Assembly (NCBI GenBank): GCA_964244615.1
Contig: CAXTJP010000030.1
Location: forward strand, 1 to 26,320
From: BOG-908 sp964244615
GTDB taxonomy: Bacteria; Pseudomonadota; Alphaproteobacteria; Acetobacterales; Acetobacteraceae
DNA: 26,320 bases
Reading direction: 5' to 3'
Below the pieces are notes generated by a model. The model saw only the letters and a list, made by a program, of their open reading frames with translations. It searched no databases and was not told where the DNA came from. Position 1 is the first letter of the stretch. Each line of letters starts with the position of its first letter. Positions 6,846 to 15,277 of the stretch are shown piece by piece. Both the position numbers and the translations under genes were made by a program.

Positions 6846-7975
6846 CAGACTCGGGCGCCCTCGCGCCAGACCTCGCGGACCACCGGCAGCCCGTCATGCA
6901 CCCGCACCCGCACCAGGTCGGCCCGCAAGCCCGGCGCGATACGCCCGCGATCGTCCAGCCCCACCATGCGGGCCGGCGTGTCGGTCACCAGCGCGACGGC
7001 GCGGGGCAGTGTGAAGCCCGGCAGCGCTGCTGCGATGAAGGCCGCGTGCACCAGGCTGACGGGCGCGTAGTCCGAGGCCAGCGCGTCCACCAGCCCGGCG
7101 CGCAGCAGCGCCTCCACCGAGACGTTGCCGGTGTGCGACCCGCCGCGCACCAGGTTCGGTGCCCCGGCGATCACCGCCATGGCGCCGGCCCGGGCCGCGC
7201 GCGCCGCGGGTTCGGCCACAGGGAACTCGCTGATTGCGATGCCGTCGGCCAGGTTCTCGGCCACCTCGGCCGCGGTCCGGTCGTCGTGGCTGGCGAGCGT
7301 GACGGCACGGCCGCGCATCCTGTCCAGCAGGCGCGCACGGTTCGGCCCGCGCAGCCGTTCGCGCTGCGCCTGCAGCACGGCGATGCGCCGGTCGGTCGCC
7401 TGCGTGTCCTCGCCCTCGGCGCGGCGCATGGCGCGGTAACGGTCCACATCGCCGTATTGGCCGATCCCCGGCGTGTGGTCCATCAGGCTGACCATGCGCA
7501 ACATCGGGTGGTCGGCCCACAGCTCCAGCAAGGCCGTCAGACCTTCGGCCGGCAGCTCGCAACGCAGGTGCAGGTGGTGGTCGGCGCGGAGCAGGCCCGA
7601 GGGCGCCAGCGCGTCCAGGTCGGCGATCCCCTCGCGACAGGTACGCGGCCGCTCCTCGTCGAAACCGAGGTCACCCACGCAGAGCGCGTCCAGCACCGTG
7701 GTGACGCCGGCGGCGGCACATTGCGCATCATGCGCCAGCAGGGCGCTTCGGCTGGGCCAGCGCGCGTTCTGCCGCGGCTGCACCTGCCGCTCGAGGTTGT
7801 CGGTGTGCAGGTCGACGGCGCCGGGCATCAGCACGTCGCCGTCCAGGTCGAACGCCCCGGGCAGGGCGGAGGCGCCCGGCTGCACCTCGACGATGCGGCC
7901 GTGCCGGACCACTACGGTGGCGCGCAGCACCTGATCCGGCAGCACCACGATTGCGTTGGTCAGCACCAGCTGCAT
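6845..7975 (-). CDS. phnM: PhnM, ribose-methylphosphonate triphosphate diphosphatase
   Basis: A 376-residue amidohydrolase-superfamily protein close to the normal PhnM length. Hallmarks are LMPGAVDLHTDNLERQVQPR (metal ligands H57 and D59), LLAHDAQCAAAGVTTVLDAL, SLMDHTPGIGQY, TLASHDD and DALASDYAP. PhnM releases pyrophosphate from alpha-D-ribose-1-methylphosphonate-5-triphosphate in the C-P lyase pathway. The reading frame stays open upstream across the tRNA, but the ATG at 7975 with AGGCGA upstream gives the family-typical MQLVLTNAIVV start. No other phn gene lies in the window: upstream is tRNA-Asn, downstream is DUF1045. Confidence 0.94.
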   Translation of the reverse strand: MQLVLTNAIVVLPDQVLRATVVVRHGRIVEVQPGASALPGAFDLDGDVLMPGAVDLHTDNLERQVQPRQNARWPSRSALLAHDAQCAAAGVTTVLDALCVGDLGFDEERPRTCREGIADLDALAPSGLLRADHHLHLRCELPAEGLTALLELWADHPMLRMVSLMDHTPGIGQYGDVDRYRAMRRAEGEDTQATDRRIAVLQAQRERLRGPNRARLLDRMRGRAVTLASHDDRTAAEVAENLADGIAISEFPVAEPAARAARAGAMAVIAGAPNLVRGGSHTGNVSVEALLRAGLVDALASDYAPVSLVHAAFIAAALPGFTLPRAVALVTDTPARMVGLDDRGRIAPGLRADLVRVRVHDGLPVVREVWREGARV

Positions 7976-8028
7976 GGTTTCATTCGCCTGGCCGGTTGCA
8001 AGCAGCCAGCAGGCGGAGGCCGGCAGAG

Positions 8029-8104
8029 TGGCTCCCGAAGTAGGACTCGAACCTACGACAAAGCGATTAACAGTCGCTTGCTCTACCAACTGAGCTATTC
8101 GGGA
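8029..8104 (-). tRNA. tRNA-Asn (GTT anticodon)
   Basis: A 76-base cloverleaf on the minus strand. Acceptor arms TCCCGAA and TTCGGGA pair perfectly; the D arm is GCTCAGTTGGTAGAGC; the anticodon loop CTGTTAA gives anticodon GTT; the T arm is GTAGGTTCGAGTCCTAC; and the 3' end GCCA shows that CCA is encoded. The 5' side has a promoter at 8119-8146. Confidence 0.97.
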
Positions 8105-8118
8105 TCAGAGGTGCAGCC

Positions 8119-8146
8119 GTATAACGCCGGTCCGCCGCCCGGTAAA
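8119..8146 (-). promoter_or_regulatory. Promoter of tRNA-Asn
   Basis: Read on the minus strand, TTTACC (8146-8141) and TTATAC (8124-8119) are separated by 16 bases and resemble sigma-70 -35 and -10 boxes. The -10 box ends 14 bases before the tRNA 5' end, which fits a short processed leader. Confidence 0.6.
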
Positions 8147-8229
8147 GATGCATGCTTGGGGGCCAGGCTGAATCGGCCAATCCCCCGCCGCACGCCGGGC
8201 CGCCGGAAGCGAGGCTGCCGGAGCGATCA

Positions 8230-8274
8230 GCCGTGTGGAGGTCTTCTCCCTCGCGAGAGGAGCCTCCACACGGC
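8230..8274 (-). terminator. Strong hairpin after the sedolisin gene
   Basis: GCCGTGTGGAGG (8230-8241) and CCTCCACACGGC (8263-8274) are perfect 12-base complementary arms, and the loop contains a second small hairpin around CTCGCGAG. It begins 6 bases after the stop of the minus-strand protease gene. No T-run follows on that strand, so it may act as an mRNA 3'-end stabiliser or a non-canonical terminator. Confidence 0.65.
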
Positions 8275-8280
8275 ACGGCG

Positions 8281-9852
8281 TTACGGCTTGCTCACCAGCG
8301 TCGGCAGCAGGACGTTCATCAGCGGCGCGCCGATGCCGGTGACCAGGTCGTACCCGGCCTTGGCCGAGTAGCCGCCGTTGCTGCCGCTTTTTATGTCACG
8401 GAAGTTCGTCGTCCCGAGCAGCGGGTAGATGTAGGTGTCGAGCAGGCCGATGTCGCTCTTGCCGGCCGCGATGCGCTTGGAGTTGACCAGCCCGATCAGC
8501 CCGGCCAGCACCGGCGAGGACACCGAGGTGCCGCCGAACTGGTCTTCCTGTCCGTTGACGATGACCAGAACGCCGGTGCTGGGATTAGCGTCGGCCGACA
8601 GGTCGGGCACGGCGCGTTTGGCGTAGCTTAGGCTGGACTGGTAGCTCGGCTTGGCGAAGAAGGTGCTGACGCCGCCGCCGCTATCTGACCAGCCGGTCTC
8701 CGAACTCTCCTTGGTGCCGCTGAACTTCAGCGTGGTGCCGCCGGCCGCGGCCACGTGCGGGCTGGTGCTGTAGAAGGACGGCACGTTGGCGCTGCCGCCG
8801 CACTCGCGGCTGCCGCTGTCGCCGGTGGAGACGAACACGCTGGCACCGAGCGAGGTCATGGTCGCGAAGAACTGGTCGTCGGTGTTGAGCTCGCCGCTCG
8901 ACTCGTCGGTCTCGCACTCGCCCAGGCTGATCGAGACCTGGGTGATTTTCACGCCCGATTGCAGGTCGCTGATCACCCGCTGGAAGGTGGTGTCGAGGTT
9001 GGCGTCGCTCAGCGTGCGCGAGGCGTAGACGCGCACCTTGCTGCTCGCACCCATCGAACTCGAATACTGGGTGTCGAGGCTCTCCTCGCCCGACAGCGCC
9101 GGCAGCGTGCCGGAGACTACCTGGATGAGCGTTATGTTCGACAGGCTCTGCGCCACCTTGGCGATCGACCAGAAGCTGGTCAGGTCGCTGGTCTTGGGGA
9201 ACGTGTCGATGACGATGGCGGTGGTGGTGCCCGAACCGGTGCTAAGCCCGGTCGCGGTGTAGGCGTTCAGCAGGTCGGACGGCAGGTACGGCGTGGTGCC
9301 GGCCTTCGGCTTCATCAACACGTGCTGGTAGTGCGCGTGGTGCTGCGGCTGCAGGCCGTTGATGCTAAGGATGGTGCCGGTGAATTCGGACGGGATCGAC
9401 GGCACGGAATCGGCCGAGACGTAGTCCTGTCCCTCGCTGACCACGTGCGAGAAGTGCACGCCGAAAGCACGCGAGACGGCGTCGGCGCGACCGCTGGCCG
9501 AGATCGTCATCCGGCTCGGCACGGTCGCCTCGATCGTCAGGCCCTGCGCCTTGAGCCAGGCGACGACGGCGTCGTGGTCCTGCTGGGTCGGCAGGTGGCT
9601 GGCCGCGAGTGCGTCCGGCGACATCGTCCGACCCGCCTGGATGCCCGCGCTCATTGCGGCGAAGTCGCGCAGGCGCAGCGCCACCTGGAAATGCACGATG
9701 CTCGCGGCATCGGCCTCGCCCACGACGCGCGTGCTGCTCGCCAGCGGCGCCACGCTGGCCGGGCTCGGCACCGAGGCGGCCATCGCCGGCAGCGACACAA
9801 CAGAGGCGAACGCGGCGGCAAGCAGGGCGGTGCGAAGGTTTGTTTTCTGCAC
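8281..9852 (-). CDS. Secreted sedolisin-type serine-carboxyl protease (S53)
   Basis: A 523-residue preproprotein. A signal peptide (about 1-26, ending AMA-A) is followed by a pro-kumamolisin activation domain (about 40-170) and the S53 catalytic domain. The Glu-Asp-Ser centre is visible: E256 and D260 in GEESLD, oxyanion Asp345 in STGDSG, and nucleophile Ser443 in GGTSVSSP. The calcium-site region FRDIKSG...YDLVTGIGAP ends the domain. Sedolisins work at acid pH outside the cell. The GTG at 9852 with GAGGA 7 bases upstream is preferred; the frame extends further upstream to 10062, but that would bury the signal peptide. It is divergent from the amidase across 185 bases in which no clear promoter was found. 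Confidence 0.93.
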   Translation of the reverse strand: MQKTNLRTALLAAAFASVVSLPAMAASVPSPASVAPLASSTRVVGEADAASIVHFQVALRLRDFAAMSAGIQAGRTMSPDALAASHLPTQQDHDAVVAWLKAQGLTIEATVPSRMTISASGRADAVSRAFGVHFSHVVSEGQDYVSADSVPSIPSEFTGTILSINGLQPQHHAHYQHVLMKPKAGTTPYLPSDLLNAYTATGLSTGSGTTTAIVIDTFPKTSDLTSFWSIAKVAQSLSNITLIQVVSGTLPALSGEESLDTQYSSSMGASSKVRVYASRTLSDANLDTTFQRVISDLQSGVKITQVSISLGECETDESSGELNTDDQFFATMTSLGASVFVSTGDSGSRECGGSANVPSFYSTSPHVAAAGGTTLKFSGTKESSETGWSDSGGGVSTFFAKPSYQSSLSYAKRAVPDLSADANPSTGVLVIVNGQEDQFGGTSVSSPVLAGLIGLVNSKRIAAGKSDIGLLDTYIYPLLGTTNFRDIKSGSNGGYSAKAGYDLVTGIGAPLMNVLLPTLVSKP

Positions 9853-10037
9853 GGACACTTCCTCGGGCTTGGTTGCGGCCGCAGACAGAACACACGCTGA
9901 TCGTTCAAGGCAAGCAAAACCCCACGGCAAAAGGCGGCCGTTTTTCTCTCGGCGGACAGGCCGGAACGTCTCTCCGGCTCGCTGCAGACGCACGCATGGC
10001 TTGCAGCGCCCCACGGCGCCCGGCAGGTTCGCGGCCC

Positions 10038-11399
10038 ATGCGCAGCCTCCTCGACACCGCATCCGACCTTGAACAGGGCCAGACCACCAGCCGGGCGCTG
10101 GTGGAAGCCTGCCTCGACCGTATCCGCGACCCGGCGGGCGAGGGCGGCCGCGTCTTCTTGCGTGTCTACGCGGACGAGGCGCGTGCCTCGGCCGACGCGA
10201 TGGATGCCCTGCGCCGCGCCAACCGCCTGCCCGGGCGGTTTGCCGGCATCCCCGTCAGCCTGAAGGACCTGCTCGACGTCGCGGGGGAGCCCACGCCCGC
10301 CGCCTCCCTCGTGCTGGCCAACGCACCGCCCGCCGCGGCCCATGCGCCGGTGGTGCAACGCCTGCTGTCGGCCGGGCTGGTCCCGATCGGGCGCACCAAC
10401 ATGACCGAGTTCGCGTTCAGCGGCGTCGGCATCAACCCGCATTTCGGTACGCCGCAGGCGCCGTTCGGGCGCGATCCCGTCCACCCGGCACGCGGCCGCG
10501 TGCCGGGTGGCAGCTCCTCGGGTGCCGCGGTGTCGGTGGCGGACGGCATGGCGCTGGCCGCTATCGGCACCGATACCGGCGGGTCGTGCCGCATACCCGC
10601 GGCGTTCTGCGGCGTGGTCGGTTTCAAGCCGACCGCGCGCCGCGTGCCGCTCGCAGGCGTGCTGCCGCTCTCGCCGTCGCTCGATTCCGTGGGTCCGCTG
10701 GCGCGCACGGTCGGCTGCTGTGCCGTGATCGACGCCATCCTGGCCGGCGCGGCTCAGGACGACCTGCCGGCGCTGCCCCCGGCCGGGCTGCGGCTGCTGA
10801 TGCCGGAGAACCTGGTGCTGGACGGCATGGATGCCGCCACCGAGCGTGCGATGGACCGGGCGGTACAGCGCCTGGACCGCGCCGGCGTCGCGGTGCGGCA
10901 CGGCCACCTGCGCGCCTTCGACCTGATCGGCCAGGCGCATGTGCGCGGCGGCTTCGCGGTCGTCGAATCCTACGCGTGGCACCGTGAGAAGCTGGCGCAC
11001 GAGGCCGCGCGCTACGACCCGAGGGTTGCCCGCCGGATGATGCCGGGCGCGCAGATGGCGGCCGCCGACTACGTGGTTCTGACGGAGGCGCGCGCCCGCG
11101 CGATCGCGATGTTCGCGGCCGAGCTGGCGCCCTACGACGCGCTAGTGCTGCCGACCGTTCCGATCGCCCCGCCGCCGATCGCCGCCTTCGCCGAGGAGGC
11201 GGAGTACGTGCGCCTGAACGGACTGATCCTGCGCAACACGGCCCAGGTGAACTTCCTCGATGGCTGCGCGATCAGCCTGCCCTGCCACGAGCCGGGCGAT
11301 CCGCCGGCTGGCATCATGCTGGCCGGGCCGGCGATGCGCGACCGCACCCTGCTGGCGATCGCCGCGTCGCTGGAACCGGTGCTGACACGTTTCGCGTGA
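10038..11399 (+). CDS. Amidase-signature family hydrolase
   Basis: A 453-residue enzyme of the amidase signature family, with the complete Ser-cisSer-Lys triad: Lys76 in IPVSLKDLLD, cis-Ser159 in GGSSSGAA and nucleophile Ser183 in DTGGSCRIPAAFCG, the standard 24-residue spacing. It has no signal peptide, so it is probably cytoplasmic. It is not a clear GatA: it is shorter and has no gatB or gatC beside it. The substrate (an amide, or a degradation intermediate) cannot be inferred. The ATG at 10038 is preferred; an in-frame ATG at 9996 would add 14 residues. Its stop codon and that of the convergent propeller gene share one small palindrome. Confidence 0.9.
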   Translation: MRSLLDTASDLEQGQTTSRALVEACLDRIRDPAGEGGRVFLRVYADEARASADAMDALRRANRLPGRFAGIPVSLKDLLDVAGEPTPAASLVLANAPPAAAHAPVVQRLLSAGLVPIGRTNMTEFAFSGVGINPHFGTPQAPFGRDPVHPARGRVPGGSSSGAAVSVADGMALAAIGTDTGGSCRIPAAFCGVVGFKPTARRVPLAGVLPLSPSLDSVGPLARTVGCCAVIDAILAGAAQDDLPALPPAGLRLLMPENLVLDGMDAATERAMDRAVQRLDRAGVAVRHGHLRAFDLIGQAHVRGGFAVVESYAWHREKLAHEAARYDPRVARRMMPGAQMAAADYVVLTEARARAIAMFAAELAPYDALVLPTVPIAPPPIAAFAEEAEYVRLNGLILRNTAQVNFLDGCAISLPCHEPGDPPAGIMLAGPAMRDRTLLAIAASLEPVLTRFA

Positions 11400-11409
11400 C
11401 CCCGGTCAC
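11396..11409. terminator. Palindrome spanning two convergent stop codons
   Basis: GTGACC and GGTCAC are perfect 6-base arms around CC. The TGA of the amidase (11397-11399) and the TGA of the minus-strand propeller gene (11408-11406) lie in opposite arms. The loop is short and there is no T-run, so its value as a terminator is doubtful, but the symmetry is exact. Confidence 0.35.
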
Positions 11410-13241
11410 CCGAGCACCAGGATACGGCCGCCGTAATCCGGGATGATCAGCTTGCCGTTCCAGACGATCGGCGGGTCGAACTTGTCGAACATGAAGCCGA
11501 TGCCGTGCTCGCGGCTGTCCCACAGCTTGACCAGCGCGCCGTTGGCGAAGCTGTCGCAGGCGTAGGCCACGACGTAGCCGGGCGTCACCGTCTTGTTGGC
11601 GTCGCCCACCGGCTGCGCCGCCCAGACGATGCAGGTGTTGGGCACCGCACCGTTGGCGCTCAACGACAGCATGGAGCCCGGCATGCCGCCCGGCGGCGGC
11701 AGGTTGGCCGACGCGATGTCGCCGCCCTGCGCCTGGTAGCTCAGGCTGAAATCCTTGTTCAGCCTGAAAGCGCGCACCGGCCCGTTCTCGCCGCCGGTGA
11801 CAAGCTCGGGCCCGATCGTGGGCGATCGGTAGAACACCGGCGTCGCATGCTGATGGTGGCTGTAGCCGTACTCGGTGGTCTGCAGCTGCGCCAGGTTGGT
11901 GGGCGCGAGGTTCATGGCCCCCGGGTAGAAGGTGAAGCCGTAAGGCGGCTGCAACAGCCTGGCGTAGACGGCAGCCGTGATCCTGTCCGCCGCGAAATCC
12001 GCCGGGTGGTTGTCGGGCAGCGCGTTCGCGTCGAGCGTGTAGACGATGCCGTCCTTGCCGGCGCCCATGACCAGGTCGCGGGTGTAGCCGGTTGTGGCGG
12101 CGGGCAGCAGCAGCGCGCCCGCCGAGCCGAGGTCCTCGTCCTTCGGGCTGTCCATGTTCGACGCACCCCCGGGCTCGTTTGCGTAGCCGCCGGGCGGAAT
12201 GAGCGAGGTGTCGGCCAGCGTCGGGTCGGCGCCGACCCGGCCGGTATCGCTGAACGGGCTGAACCAGCCCGCAGGTGCCAGCCGGCCCGGCGTGCCGCCC
12301 ATGGGCGGCACGTAGGAGAGCCTGAGGAAGCACTCGCTGAAATCGGTGATGCCGTCGAACGCGCCGTTGCCGGTGATCACGTAGAGGTTGCCTGCCGCGT
12401 CCATCGCCGGCCCTTGCGACGCCATCCAGATCCCGCCGCCGGAGTAGCGCGACGTCGTGGTGAACGCCGCGCCGATCGACAGCTTGAGCCCGGTGACGTC
12501 GGCCGCGACGATCCAGCCCTGGTTGGTGTCGGCATCCTCGACGAACGAGCCGAACGCGACGAACACCGTGTCGTGGCCGGCGCGGCTGTCGAACAGCAGG
12601 GCAGGGCGCTGCTTGCGCGGCACGCTGCCGAGCCTGCTGGTGCGCCCCATCGGCGAGGTGAAGCTGGCGGCGTTCAGCACCAGGGGCGTCGCCTGGTCGG
12701 CGCCGGTGCGCACGTCCAGCGCGTGCAGCGTGAACACGCTGTCGGCTTCCTGCCCGGTCGGGCTCGTCATGGTCACCAGGTACAGCGTGCCGGTCGCCGG
12801 GTTGATCACCGGGGTCGACAGGATGCCCCAGTCGCCCTGGGTCAGCCACATGTCGAGTGCGCGCGTGTCGGGGATCGGGTTGCCGACATGCTGCTGCCAA
12901 AGCCGCAGGCCGGTGTCGATGTCGTAGGCGTAGACGTCGTCGGCCATGGTCGCGCTGAACAGCACGTTATGCGCCAGGCCGTCCGGCATCGTCAGGCCGG
13001 GCAGGATCAGCGGCTGCCCCTCGGTGCCGCGCGCGTCGGGGCCGAGCGGCAGGGTCTGCAGCAGCTTCAGCCCCTGCGCCTGTAGCCGGGCAGGGGTCTG
13101 GATCGTCTCGGCCAGGTTGGCGCCGGTCCGCCGCGTGTCGAACGACCGGGTCAGCACGCTGGGGAGCGCCTGCGCCACGCAGGGCCGGGCGGCGCCGAAC
13201 GCCACGAGGATGGTTGCGAATGCCGCGAGACTGCGCCTCAT
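11406..13241 (-). CDS. Secreted PQQ-type beta-propeller protein
   Basis: A 611-residue protein with a signal peptide (about 1-24, MRRSLAAFATILVAFGAARPCVAQA), predicted to be periplasmic or secreted. Repeats of the PQQ/quinoprotein-propeller type recur: VYAYDIDTGLRLW (about 103-115), STPVINPATGTLYLVTM, GWIVAADVTGLKL, AMDAAGNLYVITGNG and KDGIVYTLDAN. No dehydrogenase cofactor site could be identified, so an enzymatic role is not claimed; a binding or scaffold role is equally possible. The start is supported by AGGAGA. Its ATG overlaps the upstream glycosidase stop (ATGA), so both proteins are made together although only this one has an export signal. Confidence 0.82.
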   Translation of the reverse strand: MRRSLAAFATILVAFGAARPCVAQALPSVLTRSFDTRRTGANLAETIQTPARLQAQGLKLLQTLPLGPDARGTEGQPLILPGLTMPDGLAHNVLFSATMADDVYAYDIDTGLRLWQQHVGNPIPDTRALDMWLTQGDWGILSTPVINPATGTLYLVTMTSPTGQEADSVFTLHALDVRTGADQATPLVLNAASFTSPMGRTSRLGSVPRKQRPALLFDSRAGHDTVFVAFGSFVEDADTNQGWIVAADVTGLKLSIGAAFTTTSRYSGGGIWMASQGPAMDAAGNLYVITGNGAFDGITDFSECFLRLSYVPPMGGTPGRLAPAGWFSPFSDTGRVGADPTLADTSLIPPGGYANEPGGASNMDSPKDEDLGSAGALLLPAATTGYTRDLVMGAGKDGIVYTLDANALPDNHPADFAADRITAAVYARLLQPPYGFTFYPGAMNLAPTNLAQLQTTEYGYSHHQHATPVFYRSPTIGPELVTGGENGPVRAFRLNKDFSLSYQAQGGDIASANLPPPGGMPGSMLSLSANGAVPNTCIVWAAQPVGDANKTVTPGYVVAYACDSFANGALVKLWDSREHGIGFMFDKFDPPIVWNGKLIIPDYGGRILVLG

Positions 13242-14989
13242 GCAAGGATCTCCTGTGGGGCGGTGTAGGTGACGGAAAGCTCGAACGGCGACCCGCCCGA
13301 CGGCATCGCCTCGCCCTGGACCTCGATGCCGACCCAGCCGGTGACCGGCGCCGTCATGGCGGGCCAGTCGCCGGGTCCGGCCAGGCTGTGCCGCAGGCGG
13401 CCGAGTATGTTGCCGGCATTGTCGGTGACGACGACGGTGGCCACGGAGGCCGATGTCCAGCCGGTCGTCGTCAGGTGGGCGCGCACCACGATCGGCGTGC
13501 CGGCCGCGCAGAAGATCCGGCCCGCCGGGGACAGGCCCTCGCCCGCCGGCCTGGTGTCCAGGTCGGCCGCGCCGAAGAAGACCTGTGTGGTGGCGCGCCG
13601 CGTCACCGGGTTGGCCCGGTCCTGGCCGGTCCGGCTGAAACACAGGTAGCTCTGCCCGCTGGCGTAAGCGTTGCTCGGCAGGGTGAAGCTCGCCTGCCCC
13701 TCGGCATCGGTCCAGATATCCTCGTGGCGGCCGGTGTAGTCGTGCAGCTGCACATCGGGTCCGAACCCCGTCGGCACACGCAGGCTGCGCCGGTTCCAGG
13801 TGTCGAAGTTCAGGCAGGTGAGCAGGCCCGGGCCGCCGAGCCGGTTCAGCACCAGCACGCTCTCGTCGAGGTAGCGCGTCACCGTCTCGCCGGCGGCGAG
13901 GTTCTCGTGAATCCACACCAGGTTGTCGATCCAGGGCTTCAGGCCATAGGCGCCGGGCCAGGTTTCCGGCCCGAAGTAGTCCTTGCCGAAGACGAACGGG
14001 TAGCCCTCGATGCTGAGCAGGAAGGCGTAGCCGAGCAGCTTGTTGCAAGCGACCTGCTGGCCGAAACTCGTGTCGGTGTCGGGGTTGTCGACGAAGGTGA
14101 TGGCCTGGTCCGGCCGCCGCGCCGTGTAGCCCGCCCCCTGCAGCGCACGCGCGTCGTAGCCGTTGCAGGCGCTCTGGATCGCGAAGTGGATGGGGAAATC
14201 CTCCACCAGCGACCGTCCGTCCATGGGTGCCGCGTTCGCCCACCAGCCGATGGCGTCCGACCCGTCGAAATACTCGGCGTAGAAGAACCTGGCCGCCATC
14301 GCCCGGCTGGTCATGAACGCGCGCACGAACGGCGCCCAGGTGCCTTTCACGTCGTCGAACCGCGCGCCCGCGGCGCCGGTCGTGCGAAACACCCAGTCGC
14401 CGTAATCCAGCGCGTCGTCGATTGTGCGACGCGGCGGGTCGCAGTTCTGGTAGACGAGCTCGTCGCCGAAGCTGAAATCGAAGAACGCGTTCGGCACCGC
14501 GTCCTGCGGCCGGTTGGCCGGCGGCACCCCGCGGAAACACCCCGGGTCCAGCGCACCCCGCCCGTTCGGCGTGCGCCCGTCGGCGCCGAGCGGACGATAG
14601 GTGCCGGCCCCGGCGTTGGCACCGATGCGCTGGTGCAGCACCAGGTCGAGATAGGTGTCCACCCCGCTCGCGTTGGCCACGGCCACCAGGCGACGCAGGC
14701 TGTCGGCGGTGCCGTAGCGCGTGGGCACGCCGCCCTGCTGCGGCTTGCTGCCGATGTCGCGCGGGTCGAACACGCCGTAGCCGTCGCAACCGGCATAGGC
14801 CCCGCCCTGCGCCTTGCCGCAGGGCGGCAACTGCAGCGCCGTGAAGCCCGCCCGACGCAGCGCGTGCACCTCGCCGGCCAGGAAATCCCACAGCCAGGGC
14901 TTGCCGGCATCGGTCGTCGGCGCAGGCACGGTGATCTTCTGGTTGTCCGCGGTCAGGAACCGTCCCCAGCAGATCAGGGCAACGCCCAT
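13238..14989 (-). CDS. GH13-like alpha-amylase family protein, atypical motifs
   Basis: A 583-residue (beta/alpha)8 glycosidase of the alpha-amylase clan. Region II GARFDDVKG carries the nucleophile Asp212, region III FYAEYFDG the acid/base Glu239, and region IV FVDNPDTD the stabiliser Asp304, so the triad is intact. Two conserved features differ: region I reads DLVLHQR (115-121) where DVVxNHR is usual, and region IV has Pro303 where NHD is usual. Both subsite -1 histidines are therefore missing. Further domains follow: domain C to about 465, then an extra beta-rich segment. No signal peptide is visible. The start has GAGGAGG 5 bases upstream. It is coupled to the secreted propeller gene by an ATGA overlap. 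Confidence 0.82.
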   Translation of the reverse strand: MGVALICWGRFLTADNQKITVPAPTTDAGKPWLWDFLAGEVHALRRAGFTALQLPPCGKAQGGAYAGCDGYGVFDPRDIGSKPQQGGVPTRYGTADSLRRLVAVANASGVDTYLDLVLHQRIGANAGAGTYRPLGADGRTPNGRGALDPGCFRGVPPANRPQDAVPNAFFDFSFGDELVYQNCDPPRRTIDDALDYGDWVFRTTGAAGARFDDVKGTWAPFVRAFMTSRAMAARFFYAEYFDGSDAIGWWANAAPMDGRSLVEDFPIHFAIQSACNGYDARALQGAGYTARRPDQAITFVDNPDTDTSFGQQVACNKLLGYAFLLSIEGYPFVFGKDYFGPETWPGAYGLKPWIDNLVWIHENLAAGETVTRYLDESVLVLNRLGGPGLLTCLNFDTWNRRSLRVPTGFGPDVQLHDYTGRHEDIWTDAEGQASFTLPSNAYASGQSYLCFSRTGQDRANPVTRRATTQVFFGAADLDTRPAGEGLSPAGRIFCAAGTPIVVRAHLTTTGWTSASVATVVVTDNAGNILGRLRHSLAGPGDWPAMTAPVTGWVGIEVQGEAMPSGGSPFELSVTYTAPQEILA

Positions 14990-15026
14990 GGCAACCTCCT
15001 CGTGCGTGGCGGCACTTCCAGCCGTA

Positions 15027-15121
15027 AACGTTGCGTCATAATAACGGCAGGCGCCGCTGCCGCAACGCGTCGCTGAACCGCTCGACCCAGCAACGCGTCA
15101 GCAATACTAACGGCCTGTTAG
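15027..15121. promoter_or_regulatory. Repeated motifs in divergent promoter region
   Basis: The 288 bases between the GH13 gene (minus) and the sulfite reductase operon (plus) hold no gene. GCAACGCGTC occurs twice as a direct repeat (15062-15071 and 15090-15099). TAACGGC occurs at 15042-15048 and again within CTAAC-GGCCT-GTTAG, a 5-base inverted repeat at 15107-15121. These could be operators for either gene set. No convincing -35/-10 pair was found. Confidence 0.35.
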
Positions 15122-15277
15122 CAGTCGTGCTGCGCCCTGGGCAAGCACCCGAGTGCCGGACAGCCCGCCACATCTTGAATTACCAGCCGCCCCGGTCGAT
15201 CTGAACGCCTCTCTGGGTTCGCAGCACGGGTCGGACGCGCCGTGGCTCACGCCCGGGATGCAAGGCTGGAGCAGGCG

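Noticed and set aside
7976..8089. N-terminal extension of phnM into the tRNA
   Set aside because: The open frame crosses tRNA-Asn; the ATG at 7975 gives the normal PhnM start and length.
8029..8104. tRNA-Asn as an integration site for a mobile element
   Set aside because: No integrase, no repeat of the tRNA 3' end and no compositional change around it were seen.
9853..10062. N-terminal extension of the sedolisin
   Set aside because: It would put about 70 Arg-rich residues before a clear signal peptide; the GTG at 9852 has a good ribosome-binding site.
13214..15076. 620-codon plus-strand frame opposite the GH13 gene
   Set aside because: Shadow of the glycosidase, whose catalytic motifs and ribosome-binding site are on the minus strand.
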